Below, in pieces: positions 33,559 through 43,560 of a DNA stretch of 64,000 nt; the first letter of the stretch is position 1; each line of letters begins with the position of its first letter. A model generated the notes under the pieces. It saw nothing but the letters and a program-made list of their open reading frames with translations. It was not told the DNA's origin and did no database searches. The stretch lies in the NCBI RefSeq assembly GCF_052857255.1, contig NW_027526506.1, positions 248,001 to 312,000 of the forward strand. Direction: 5' to 3'. The translations under genes were made by a program, and so were the position numbers. The stretch is from Amblyomma americanum (lineage: Eukaryota; Arthropoda; Arachnida; Ixodida; Ixodidae).

Positions 33559-34820
33559 CTGAGGATGCTACCTTACAGGCTTTGTCTGAATACATTGCAT
33601 CTGGATGGCCTGCCAAAAAGCTGTTAGGCCCAGAGCTCCTGCCCTACCAGGAGTTGAAGGAGGAGTTCTCGGTAATAGACAACATTTTCTTTAGTGAGGA
33701 GAGGATTGTTGTGCCCGCTACATTGACATCCGAGTTAGTGTTGTTCGCACATGACACGCACCCCTGCATAACGAGAACGAAGCAAAGGCTTCGAGAGAAA
33801 TTCTGGTGGCCAAGCAGGGGCAACGAGGTGGAACATGCAGTGAGAAGCTGACAAGTCGGCAAAACTGGTTATTGCACTCCTGCAGCCTGTTGGGTTTCCG
33901 GAGCTGCCATGGCAAAGGGTGGCTATTGATATAGTAGGCCCTTTGAAAGTGCAGCAGGCCAGATCGAAGTTCATAATAACTCTTATACATTATCATTATG
34001 AGTGGCCAGAAGTTTAATACCTTAATACAGTGACGTCTGAAGTCGTCGTTGACTTTTTGTGCGGTGTCTTCAGTTGTGAGGACTATCCGGAAGAACTTCT
34101 CTCGGACAATGGACCCCATTTTAAGTTCCAAGTGTTCGAAAATTTCCTGAGGGAGAGGGGCATCAAACATTGTGTCTCCTCGGTGTATTACCCCCTAGCT
34201 AATTGCTTAGTAGAGAGGTTTAATAGAAGTCCGAAGGACTTCATTCAACTTTCTGCCTTGGAAGGCCAATGCGCCCAGTCAACTGTAGTGGAGTATTTGG
34301 CCATGTACGGGGCGACCGCGCACGCTACTACAGGAGTCTGGCCAGCTTTGTTACTTCATCGCCGCCAGCCCAGAACCCGCCTCGACATTGTGGGCATACC
34401 TTCGAAAGGTTTTCCCAACATCCTCCCTTGGCAATGCGCCACCTGCGTGCCCGTGTTCGGGCCAAGCAGACTTTGATGAAGACATATACTGAAGAGAGGA
34501 GAGCGGCGAAAGTTCCGAAGTTCCATGTGGGAAGTTATGTCCGAGTCCGTAACTCAGCGCGTACGGGAAAGGCAGGGCTATCCTACTCAAAGCCCTCGCT
34601 AATAAGAAAGAAGCTGGTTCCGAGTTCTTTCGGACGGAGGATGGCCAACATGGAATGCATCCAAGCTGGTGCCTGCTCCAGAGGAGTGTCGGACCGAGAG
34701 GAACCAGCAGTTGTGCCAGCTGCCTACTGGGGAGAACGCAGACCCAGGTGCTGTGGAAAACTCGAAACTGCCTCTGCAAGCTGCAACATCGCCTTCGAGA
34801 TCACCGCCTGATGCTTCAGG
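33559..34820 (+). pseudogene. Gypsy integrase, broken
   Basis: After the insertion, the frame to 33851 gives ALSEYIASGWPAKK and the zinc-binding region FAHDTHPCITRTKQRLREK. The catalytic core continues at 34030-34476 with LLSDNGPHFKFQVFENFL (second Asp), SVYYPLANCLVERFNRS (catalytic Glu) and flanking blocks, and a later frame (34269-34811) carries the basic C-terminal tail. Stops lie around 33849-33960 and the first catalytic Asp region is disrupted. Integrases insert the DNA copy into the genome. Confidence 0.85.
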
Positions 34821-34940
34821 TTCTTTTCAACCCCCTGCAAACTACATTCCTTCAGTAGTGAGATCAAGAGAGCCGTCGACTAGGGACAGACGGATGCCGT
34901 CATGTTTCCGGGACTTTTGCGTGTGACTTGTCGTTTTTTT

Positions 34941-34953
34941 GCGAAGGGGATGA
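34941..34953 (+). other. Polypurine tract of the Gypsy element
   Basis: GCGAAGGGGATGA lies directly before the 3' LTR. It is the expected primer site for plus-strand DNA synthesis, although short and imperfect. Confidence 0.5.
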
Positions 34954-35173
34954 TGTGGTGTTCTCAAGTATAGCTTTTTCAGTGTTGCTTGTTGGCAACC
35001 TGTTGAACTCATTTCTGTGCAGATAACATTGTGTGCCCCCTGGCGAAGGGTATATAAGCCGCTTAGCTCAAATAAACGCTCTTTAATTTTGTTCGCCGTT
35101 AATGGAGGTTGGGCACCCTGTCCGGTGTCTTCTCTTATTTCAGCGCCCTTTTTCTTCGGGCCGCGATACAACA
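34954..35173 (+). repeat. 3' LTR of the Gypsy element
   Basis: It starts TGTGGTGTTCTCAAG and ends GCGATACAACA, 220 bp. It includes GGGTATATAAGCCGC (a TATA-like box, about 35048) and CTCAAATAAACGC (a polyadenylation signal, about 35069). It differs from the 5' LTR by scattered substitutions, so the insertion is not recent. GTACC follows directly. Confidence 0.92.
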
Positions 35174-35178
35174 GTACC

Positions 35179-35349
35179 GAACGCTGTGACTTCGCAGAGT
35201 GACTTCGATTTTCTACTACTCTCTTTTCTCCTTCATCTTTTTGTCCCCTCACCCCTTTCCCCCCGTACAGGGTAGCAAACTGGCTATTCGCCTGGTTAAC
35301 CTCCCTGCCTTTCCTACTCCTCCTCATTTCATTCTACTTTGTGAACACC
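35179..35349. other. Pyrimidine-rich flank of the Gypsy element
   Basis: Non-coding DNA with TC-rich runs and CTGGTTAACCTCCCTGCC at about 35299, which looks like the 3' region of another decayed element. The class is not determined. Confidence 0.4.
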
Positions 35350-35402
35350 TAAAGGGCGCTTTACGATCACTTTCTTTCCGCATGCGCACGCGTCCTTGCG
35401 AC
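35350..35402 (+). repeat. Left member of a distant inverted repeat
   Basis: AAAGGGCGCTTTACGATCAC and the following 33 bases up to CCTTGCGAC match, inverted and with few differences, the segment at 43561-43610. Both include GCATGCGCACGCGTC. They could be terminal repeats of a large element or two members of a short dispersed family. Confidence 0.6.
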
Positions 35403-38145
35403 CATACGCACAGCCGCGTGAGGTGTCGTACGATGAGGTGTCGTACGATCAAGTTCGCGGCATGCGACCGAGCGGACGACCCCGGCGTTCTGATTGGCGC
35501 GCTCGGCATTGCCGCCCGTGCGGCAGCACAGGCATGTGTCGTAGCAAAACACGAAGATATCTTGCTGTACGAATACACGCACAGTGATATGGTGGCTCAC
35601 CCGAGATATGTTTAGCTGTGAGATTTTTCGTAGCAGGTAAAACCGCGATCGGCTGTGATAGCCATGAATCTCGGCGCGGCCGATTCTGACGTCCACGAGC
35701 GAAGTCGCAACAAACTTTGCAACACCACAGGCGAGGTTCTAAAACAGCGTCGCGGGAACCTATTAACGCTTGTGCTATTTCTACTTCAGAAAGTGATAAA
35801 AGGCATCACACCGTGATCGTGACAAAACTCGTTCGACCGCTAGTCGGCTAGACTCCGCTGAAGACTACCCGTACATGCAACCGTTATAACTACGATCTAA
35901 GGTTTTTGCCTCCGAACATTTGAAAAGTGCCTCCATTGAAACTTACGCTATACTCTAACATGCAATAACTATTGCAGAACGACGACGCGATTAATATCAC
36001 GAATTCTCATAGCCAAGGATACGGGACTAGAACAAGCTATAGGTTACCAGTACATATTCGATCGTTTGTAATTATACCAGGGAAATTCGCATAGATGAGA
36101 CCAGGCAGAGGATAAATCATCAGTTATTTAAACTAGCTCACTGCAGTCTTTTTACATGCATTTTAATTACCTTTATTTTGTAGCTTTTCCATTAATCCAT
36201 GCACACTTTAGTTGACATTAACAATGTCAAGTAAACAGGCCTCCTTGCCGTCTCCCCACCTAAATGTTATTGCAAAAGACACTGATCTACTCGTCAATAT
36301 ATGTAGTGTGTATCTTAATTGTGCATGTATTAAAAATTTCATATTTTAGTACTCTGCTGTCGAATACGATCTCAAATACACAAGAAAATTATAACATTCC
36401 CACTAATTTGGAATATGTAAAATCCGTTGTAACTGCAGCAGTAGTGATTTCACAGATTAGTGACCATGCAACAGTACTGCTTTCTCTCTGTAATGTTATT
36501 CGGCTCGTTAGAAAAGGCAAAATTTGAATAGCACAGTGTTGTGACAATTAAAGGGGCTAAGCCATCTATCACTGCGCTTAAATGCGCCGCTTTGTTTCTT
36601 GCAGTGACAGCGGGCGACCAGTTTTATTTTTGCAGTCATTTCTTAGCTCATATTGCACTCACAACTGCACAAGCTAGAATGCAGCAGTACAAACAAGCCT
36701 GGAGAGTTGTGCTCAGAGCCAGTCAATGGTGACACATGCAGAAACAAGCTGGCATGTTATCTGTACAACTCCAAAAAATTCTGAAAGTGCCGATGTGAAT
36801 GAAAACAAAGTGGTTGCTTAGTATTTAGTAAAAGGCCATACATGCCTTTTACCTTCAGTGTAAACATAACATGATGTAGGAGTTGGCAAACTGGCTTACA
36901 TATGGACAGCTCCTTGTTGAGGTTGGGAAATACTTCATATATTCAGGGAAACAGGATGCACTGACCATGCATAGGGGTTATCTCAAGCAAAATTTGTAGA
37001 AATATATTTACAAGGTGAAAGCTGTGTTGTTGCAAAACACAATGAAATAAAAAATAAGCATATAAGTGTGTGTAGGGCATACATGCGTACATCCTCTCAT
37101 ATAGCTTTAGAGTAATGTTTAAGACTCTTTTCTGTGCAGAAAAAAAATGAGGGATCGTAACTGTGATTCTGGTTCCCAAAACAGCAGATAAAAGTGAGCA
37201 TTCTCTGCACAACTTGTCATGTATAAAATTTTTGACCGTGCTAGCTGTTGTTATTAGCAACATCTTCTGCAAAGTAAATCTTATTTCATTGCCAGTTTGG
37301 TTTCCAAACTGGCAAAGCTCCCTTTCGGCATACCTTATGTTAAAGTGACTCAGTCAAAAACTTAGCTGCTTGAAGATCGTTGCCTAGGCTATGCCTACTG
37401 TTCGGTTTCATACAGGGAGTGTATGTGAATTTAAACAAGCCTAGAAGGGCTGCATTAGGCAAACAAATGTCTTGTTTTGTGGCCTCTTTTTTGAATATAA
37501 TGCACGAAAATGCTAATCCTCCTTAGGGCCTTATATGAAAACTCTTGTTACTTATGTAAGAAAAACAGCAAATCTATAAATAAATTAATATTGAGTACAG
37601 GTTTGTGCCTTTCCATGTGTATCACTGCCGTCAATGTAAGAAAATCACATTCAGACAAAAAATTCACAGCGGCTGTAATCTGACTCCATTCATGATGGCA
37701 GAACTGTATGTGAAATTTAGCTTTAGTATAGAAGAGGATGAGGCACCCTTTTATAAATGCTGGCCCCATAACATGCTTGGCTGGCCATTTCAGATGAGGA
37801 TAAGGCTAAAATGACACACGCACATAAGAGTCACATGCGTAAACACAGGCACCTAGCATTTTAACCACATCGCATATTGCAACTATGTGTTGCTTGCCAT
37901 CAAACAGGGTAGCATAAAAGCACGAAGGAAATACTGACCCATATCAGATCGTAATGGAGACGGGTATGGCTGACAGTAAAAAATGATAATTCAGTCTTAT
38001 TAACATTGCAAATAGGCCATTCCCGAGCACAGAGACGGTTGTTCTGGAGTGTTGGAATCTTGATATTGATAGTGGGATGGCAGACCATATAGCAATCAAT
38101 GAAGACTAGTTAAATGAAACAGGGAAAGGAAGCAAGGCGGCAATG
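35403..38145. other. Mostly AT-rich DNA with no recognised gene
   Basis: About 2.7 kb with no conserved frame. A 15-bp direct repeat, GAGGTGTCGTACGAT, occurs twice in tandem at 35420-35449. The rest shows only short frames of fewer than 110 codons and no element ends that I can place. It may be intergenic or intronic. Confidence 0.5.
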
Positions 38146-38592
38146 TGGGCTAGTTGGTTGTATATTTGATGGTAATAACGCACTACACACAGACAAAAAC
38201 CGAGAACTGAAACGACGGACAGAGGAAAAGCGCGCACTAACAACAGAAATTTGTTCTGGTACGACGGCACATGAATACATTTCATGCACATGCTGAAAAC
38301 AATCAATTCATTGCCACGGGCTGTGTCGCACGCTCCTTCGTTTCTTCATTAGTTCTATCTCCTCACTTGATTCAACACCAAGGGTGTGCTTGCGCTCTCG
38401 TCTTCACCGGCCTCCCATATCTCAAAAGCTTCTTTGATTTTCTTTATTTCTGGTCCCTTGCACCAGCTAAAATTGTAGTCCGTTCAAAGTAAGATGAACA
38501 TTAGAGATTTGCACAATGGGGTGCTTGTCCTGTGCCCATCGTTTCAGTTGTCGGTTTTTGTCCGTGGGTAGCGCGTTATTCCCATCAAATGA
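38146..38592 (-). mobile_element. Penelope-like remnant with inverted ends
   Basis: GGGCTAGTTGGTT starts the left end. The next 57 bp (38164-38220, with AGACAAAAACCGAGAACTGA) return inverted at 38532-38590 (TCAGTTGTCGGTTTTTGTCC). Between them the minus strand (about 38300-38470) has a weak match to the end of a GIY-YIG domain: KIKEAFEIWEAGEDESASTP, compared with EVIEAYFIAKAGDSCVSTP of the better copy at 41.3 kb. Stops are frequent. Inverted terminal copies and this C-terminus together support a Penelope-like element. Confidence 0.6.
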
Positions 38593-40288
38593 AGGTCATT
38601 AATGATTGTAAAAAAAGGGAAGGGCCAAGTACAATACCTTTCGGGTTGCCCGAGATTCCAAAAAAAGAAAGGCAGGATGAGCAAGGGTTAGCATGGGCCA
38701 ACTGCTGTTAACTGGCTAGGCTAGGAGAACAGTACGATGCTAGACATTATTTTATAAAGGATTTTATGACATGCTTTCTCAGAGACCAAGCAGCAAGTGT
38801 ATGTCACGAAGAACGAAAGTTGGCTATCACGGCAATGTTTTTCAAAAAGTGTACCAATCTGGAAGGAGCAATTTAATGGGCCACAACAATTTAGCAGTGT
38901 GAGAGTATAGTGTTTTTCACGATTAGGAACCCATGCTAGTCATAGAAATGGTGCAATTATTTGGTGCCTGTGACATTATAAGAACTAAACATTTAACCAC
39001 ATTATCCTCTATACAGCCATGCCTCGTTAATATCCACCCTGTGATATGATGGCTTGGATTATGGACAGTCTTTCTGGGGATGAAACTTTATCAAAACATG
39101 CATGCCTTAACATGAAAACGATGTTCTGACAAATGACAAGGCTTAAATGCCCAAAGCCAAATGGGACCAGCATATTTTTGTCGTGTAATATGGACTGCAA
39201 TGCGAACGTCTGGACTGTGGTAACCAGATGCTATATGTGCATTGATGACATATGCTTCTAAAGGCTTTGAGAATGTCTCACACAAGCTGGTACAGCTTAC
39301 TTAGGAAGCGCTAGATAACAGCTGTTCGACACCAATAAAGTCAAGTTGTTGAACACCTCGGCGACAGCAGTGTAGAGAAAGCAACAATAAATATGGAATA
39401 AGGTGCTTATTAAAAGAGTACAGTTTCTATACCGATTGTCATGGCTCACGGAGCACTGCGAGGTTGCTGCATTTTACCAGTAGTCATGGCAATCATGATA
39501 ATGGACGTAATATTGCAAGCATTTGTCTAAAATGCATCTTCACTGCACTCTGATAAGCAAAAATAAATTGTAATCACAGCAGTTTGCTGAAAATGCTTTT
39601 CATTTTTAATCACGACTCACTATTATTGAAAACGCTGTATGTACAGTTCTGATCCATAACCAAAGTGTTCATATTAATAACGCACAATCGTGCATGGGCT
39701 ACTTGCTTTGAGAAGCTTAAGTATCTGCTGTGGTCATATTTGGCATCAGATAAAATGAAATGCTCATCAAAAAGAGCTGCACTATTGGGCCCATATTAGA
39801 GATTTCTGCATTGTGAAACAGCGGTGAATGAGTTGTGACAATGGTTTTTGTTCGTACATAAGTGTTCCTGATCTGGTGATATGTTACAACCCAAACTTAA
39901 CACTAACGCTTTGGCTCAGACCATGATCACATGAAGGGGAAGTGGGTTCATTCAATTTGTGACGCAAATATTTACTACAGATATGGGCCCGCGCAGCCAG
40001 GAGGAAATAAGAAAAAGACTCTTGATACATGAGAGCTGCTATGCACACCGATGTTTTCACGCAGATTTCACAGTACCGCCGGCATACCATCGTGATCCGG
40101 CCACTCATAGCCGCAAATTGCACAATGCCGCAGAATGCTGGCGACGCTTCTGTAGTCCCGGCAGAAAACAGACCAAGCGCTGTGCAGCCGAAGTCGTTTC
40201 GCATACGCAAAACAAATTTCAGAATGGTCTCGTCGCACTCACGGCGGTTGTCTAACACAGTACACACGGACTACGATCGATATCGGTG
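38593..40288. other. No recognised feature
   Basis: AT-rich, unique-looking sequence. The minus strand has a 127-codon frame at 39884-40267 that resembles nothing I know. It overlaps the region just upstream of the candidate exon at 40289 and may be chance. Confidence 0.45.
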
Positions 40289-40373
40289 ATGGCTGCGCCG
40301 CAGCACGACGACTTGTGCTCGCGATCACTGCAACCACTGCGACCGATGCGCCTCGCTGCAGAGCTCGAAGTTG
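40289..40373 (+). CDS. Candidate first coding exon of an unknown gene
   Basis: ATGGCTGCGCCGCAGCAC opens a GC-rich frame of 28 codons (MAAPQHDDLCSRSLQPLRPM, then RLAAELEV) that ends one base into a codon at a perfect donor, G then GTAAGT (40374). The local composition is richer in CG than the surroundings, as at many 5' exons. No following exon can be placed; the Penelope-like elements downstream would then lie in the intron. It could equally be a non-coding CpG-rich patch. No similarity to a known protein is recognised. Confidence 0.3.
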
Positions 40374-40560
40374 GTAAGTTCATTTCATCAACTTGAGAAC
40401 AGGAAGCAGCACGAAAAAACGGGAACGAAAAAGGCACACATATGACAGGACGAATGCTACACTTCCAACTGAATTTTATTGCGAATACCAAAGCTTAAGT
40501 ACAGCGCTACTATCGCCTCGTGGCAATAAACAGCAATTATCCAAAAACGCCATTTCATTA

Positions 40561-41040
40561 TTCGAAAAGACCAGCGCGAAAACAGACAGGGACACGAGAA
40601 GAAAAAGCACTGACGACAGGACGAGCGCTAACAACTCTTTATTTTCGAGGAACACCCAGCACAAAATATGCCAAAACACCACGCGACAGCCAGGGGGCCA
40701 AAGATTACAACCTAATCCACAGTCATCGAGGAGCGGCCAAAACATGCTTGAACCAGAAGGAAAAACCACAAAAAGTGAAAAAAAAGTGAAAAAAGGGGTG
40801 AAACTTTATGAAGTGAGCATATCAAATGTATTTTAACCAGCAAAAAACCAAGGAAAAAAAACACAAGTGCCAAACAACATCGTGGCCAAAGGGCGGTGTC
40901 AAGAACACTTTAACAACAATAAAGAGCAAGCCTAAAAGGGCCCAAGCAAGCGAAGCAAAAGCAGAGTAGAAATCTAAAAACAGATAAAACGCCATGCAAC
41001 CCTACAGATGCCATAAACAACTAAGACCAAATGAAAACAA
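40561..41040 (+). repeat. Left arm of the inner Penelope-like element
   Basis: It starts TTCGAAAAGACCAGCGCG and ends AAGACCAAATGAAAACAA. It pairs with 41964-42460. It contains GACGAGCGCTAACAACTC and TTTATT, the end motif on the minus strand. A palindrome of this size could form a cruciform or a long double-stranded RNA if transcribed. Confidence 0.9.
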
Positions 41041-41234
41041 ACTGAAAAGCAAAATCTTGTCAACGCCAATAAGGTAAGAGGCAAAAAACAGTCTGCATGT
41101 AAAAACACAATTTGGACAATTACCGCTTATGAGCCGCACCAAAAAAACCTGAGGAGAAGAATGCGCACGGGCTAGCATAGGAAACTTTATGAGCAAACGG
41201 GAAGTGGCAGGTGAACACGTAAAATCAGTAATCT

Positions 41235-41930
41235 TTAGGCATGGTCAAGGAAGCGCATTTCTTTTTCGTGCAGTGAAATTGAGGGCGTGCTTACGCAACT
41301 GTCTCCTGCCTTAGCAATAAAGTAGGCCTCAATGACCTCCCTTTCTGTTTTGTTTTTTGATGTTGCTAAGAACCTTGTGTTCTCTAATATAGGTTTACAC
41401 TTGTGGCGAGGCTGGTTGCAGTGGTCTGCTAGATTACTTCCAGACCCTCTATCTACGTTGAGGAAGTGCTCCCTGGCCCTGACATTAAAGCATATTCCCG
41501 TCTGGCCTATGTACACACAACCGCACGTTAGGGGTATCTGATAAACAACCCCTGTCCGGCAGTGTGTGTACCGTTGCCCATGTCTCGTAGTGCAGGTCGC
41601 CTGTCTTGCCTTGTTGTTCAAGACACATATCCCCGATAGCTTGCACGGTGCGGAAAAGACGACCAGGACGTTATACCGTCCTGCTACCTTTCTCACATTG
41701 TGGGACATCTTGTGAAGGTACGGTATGACTGCAACGCGTTTCTTCTCTCGCTCCTTCCCAACCTGCCTCCCCTCCTTTAACTTTTTGACCATCGCCTCAC
41801 ATAAATTAGTAACTAATGAAGGCGTGTACCCGGCAGAGTAGAGGCGCTGTACCTGGTTGTCAAAGCTTGATTTTGCCATATGCACACAAATCTTGGCTAA
41901 CGCCGCCTGAAGTGCGTTTGTTACTATCAT
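41235..41930 (-). CDS. Penelope-like GIY-YIG endonuclease (C-terminal part)
   Basis: An uninterrupted minus-strand frame of 231 codons. The N-terminal half (MIVTNALQAALAKICVHMAK onwards) corresponds to the end of the RT/linker, with a basic KKLKEGRQVGKEREKKRV stretch. The GIY-YIG domain starts at about residue 127: GVVYQIPL, then GCVYIGQTGICFNVRAREH (the GIY and YIG blocks and the catalytic Arg), then a Cys/His-bearing LADHCNQPRHKCKP, then EREVIEAYFIAKAGDSC (with the conserved Glu) and a terminal FLDHA. In active Penelope-like elements this domain nicks DNA for insertion. The RT palm is missing, so this copy could not move alone. Confidence 0.82.
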   Translation of the reverse strand: MIVTNALQAALAKICVHMAKSSFDNQVQRLYSAGYTPSLVTNLCEAMVKKLKEGRQVGKEREKKRVAVIPYLHKMSHNVRKVAGRYNVLVVFSAPCKLSGICVLNNKARQATCTTRHGQRYTHCRTGVVYQIPLTCGCVYIGQTGICFNVRAREHFLNVDRGSGSNLADHCNQPRHKCKPILENTRFLATSKNKTEREVIEAYFIAKAGDSCVSTPSISLHEKEMRFLDHA

Positions 41931-41963
41931 TCATTTTATTAACTTTGAGTGCACGCTTTTTAG

Positions 41964-42460
41964 GTTGTTTTCATTTGGTCTTAGTTGTTTGTGGCATCTG
42001 TAGGGTTGCATGACGTTTTATCTGTTTTTAGATTTCTGACTCTGCTTTTGCTTCGCTTGCTTGGGCCCTTTTAGGCTCGCTCTTTGTTGTTGTTAAAGTG
42101 TTCTTGACACCGCCCTTTGGCCACGATGTTGTTTGGCACTTGTGTTTTTTTCCTTGGTTTTTTTTCCTTGGTTTTTTGCTGGTTAAAGTAGTTTTGATAT
42201 GCTCACTTCATAAAGTTTCACCCATTTTTTTTTCACTTTTTTTCTCTTTTTGTGGTTTTTCCTTCTGGTCCAAGCATGTTTTGGCCGCCCTTCGATGACT
42301 GTGGATTAGGTTGTAATCTTTGGCCCCCTGACTGCCACGTGTTGTTTTGGCATATTTTGGGCTGGGTGTTCCTCGACAATAAAGAGTTGTTAGCGCTCGT
42401 CCTGTCGTCAGTGTTTTTTCTTCTCGTGTCCCTGTCTGTTTCCGCGCTGGTCTTTTCGAA
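41964..42460 (-). repeat. Right arm of the inner Penelope-like element
   Basis: The inverted partner of 40561-41040. It has a small extra tandem piece (TTCCTTGGTTTTTT twice, about 42150-42175) that the left arm has once. It includes AATAAAGAGTTGTTAGCGCT at about 42379. Confidence 0.9.
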
Positions 42461-42500
42461 TCATGTCACACCAACACGCCCAAATGGCAGTTTTGATTGA

Positions 42501-42937
42501 GCCATTTCATTATCAAGAAGAGACAAGGAAGCCGTGCTGACACACTGACCACCTGCTTTTCTGATGTGATGTGTTTCAATAATCTTTTTCCAGCCGATCC
42601 CTTCCGCGCCAAGAATTTCAGCTTTACGAAATATCGCTTTACACTTACAATCCCGGCAGTGGATATCAAGATGACCACTTTTCTCTTCTTTCACCAGATT
42701 ATAAAGCTCCCTAGCTCTCTCATTAAAACAGCGTTCCGTTTGACCAATGTACACTCTATTGCAAGTGAGCAGAATGCTGAACACTACCTTAGTAGTGCAA
42801 CGGGTTAAAACGAGTTGGTGGTTTATAGTGCAAATCGGCTTTTTCTTACTATTTTTTTGGGCAGACTTGATGGTTAGTAAGAAAAAGCCGATTTTCACTA
42901 TAAACCACCAAATCCTTTTCACCAGTAAGCTTTTCAA
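42501..42937 (-). pseudogene. Outer Penelope-like GIY-YIG remnant
   Basis: The minus-strand frame carries VFSILLTCNRVYIGQTERCF, then NERARELYNLVKEEKSGHLD, IHCRDCKCKAIFRKAEIL, KKIIETHHIRKAGGQCVSTA and SLSLLDNEMA. It is clearly the same domain as at 41.3 kb but differs at many sites, so the two belong to different subfamilies. The natural end (FLDN and beyond) lies on the other side of the inner element, at about 40548 and lower. The upstream part of the frame runs into a hairpin and lacks the RT. Confidence 0.82.
42815..42911. repeat. Hairpin with 37-bp arms
   Basis: Arms 42815-42851 and 42875-42911 are complementary with one mismatch around a 23-base spacer. They lie at the upstream edge of the outer GIY-YIG remnant and are probably the remains of inverted terminal sequence or a fold-back formed at insertion. 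Confidence 0.85.
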
Positions 42938-43560
42938 ACGTAATTATACTCGCAGGCGATATCACTGACTGACGAAAAACCACTCGTTCCGACTGCAATC
43001 ACTTTCACTACACTGACGCTTGTCACTGCGCTGTGAAGCTTGCTGTATACGCAGGAAATACACCCTGGGGAGCTGCTTCTCGCTGCTGTTCGTGAAGATC
43101 GTCGCGCGAATAAAGAACTCTAAAGAAGCTATCACAAACGGCTCCAAATACACACATCGCGACACCGGCACTGTTACGTCTGGCGTACCCGCTCGGTCAA
43201 CTCAGCGTAGACGGCGACAAAACAACTTGGGGGAAACTGCCGCTTGCCGCTGTCCCACCACAGTGAAGCTCGAAGTTACTGTCAACACTCGTAATAGTCA
43301 CATGCGGCCGAAATTATGTGTTTCTCGGCAGAGCTGCCACCTAATAGGTATGGTTTTTAACTCCGCTTCGCGGGCGGCCATCTTGCTGACCAGGCGCGAC
43401 CTTGCGCCGGTGCGCTGCTACGTCACGGGACAGCAGCCAATAGCGTGATGCGACCATCCGCTCGTGCGGAAAAAAGTTGAAGTTGAACCAACTTGTGCGC
43501 ACAAGCGGATGCGTTCATGCGCTCCTTTGTTTGGCCCTTGCGCAGCCCTTGCGCACTGTT
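42912..43560. other. No recognised gene; GC-richer patch
   Basis: A frame of 142 codons (43020-43448) gives no recognisable motif. GCGGCCATCTTGCTGACC at about 43371 resembles a YY1-type promoter element in reverse, but no gene is visible. Confidence 0.4.

Larger units (their letters stand above)
30083..35173 (+). mobile_element. Full-length Gypsy-type LTR retrotransposon
   Basis: Two LTRs of about 220 bp (after subtracting an insertion in the left one) bracket gag, protease, RT, RNase H and integrase remnants in the Gypsy order (integrase after RNase H). The 5-bp sequence GTACC stands immediately outside both LTRs (30078-30082 and 35174-35178), the size expected for Gypsy integrase. The element landed at or beside the truncated edge of the RTE-1 copy. 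All genes carry stops or shifts, and three later insertions are nested inside: a hairpin in the 5' LTR, a Ruka SINE in gag and a 304-bp insert in pol. It is not active, but its structure is complete. Confidence 0.93.
40562..42500 (-). mobile_element. Inner Penelope-like element with long inverted arms
   Basis: A 480-bp left arm (40561-41040) and a 497-bp right arm (41964-42460) are inverted copies with only scattered differences; they enclose a GIY-YIG coding region (41235-41930). GCCATTTCATTAT stands on both sides (40549-40561 and 42501-42513), a 13-bp target duplication. Between the right arm and the right duplication lie about 40 extra bases. Terminal repeats in inverted orientation are known for Penelope-like elements. 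The high similarity of the arms suggests a fairly young insertion. Confidence 0.85.
40393..42911 (-). mobile_element. Outer Penelope-like element, split by a second copy
   Basis: The minus-strand GIY-YIG coding remnant on the right (42501-42937) continues on the left of an inserted element (40476-40560), with the break inside the C-terminal LLDNEMA/FLDN region. The left end carries the shared end motif on the minus strand (AATAAAATTCAGTTGG, then AAGTGTAGCATTCGTCCTGT, about 40444-40480). The right end includes a 37-bp-arm hairpin at 42815-42911. The RT domain is not present, so the copy is 5'-truncated or rearranged. Confidence 0.78.

Noticed and set aside
39884..40267. 127-codon minus-strand frame as a gene
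   Set aside because: No recognisable motif, no supporting signals, and it overlaps the upstream part of the candidate exon on the other strand. Frames of this length occur by chance.
43371..43388. YY1-type promoter element marking a transcription start
   Set aside because: A single short match without a downstream gene is not evidence of a promoter.
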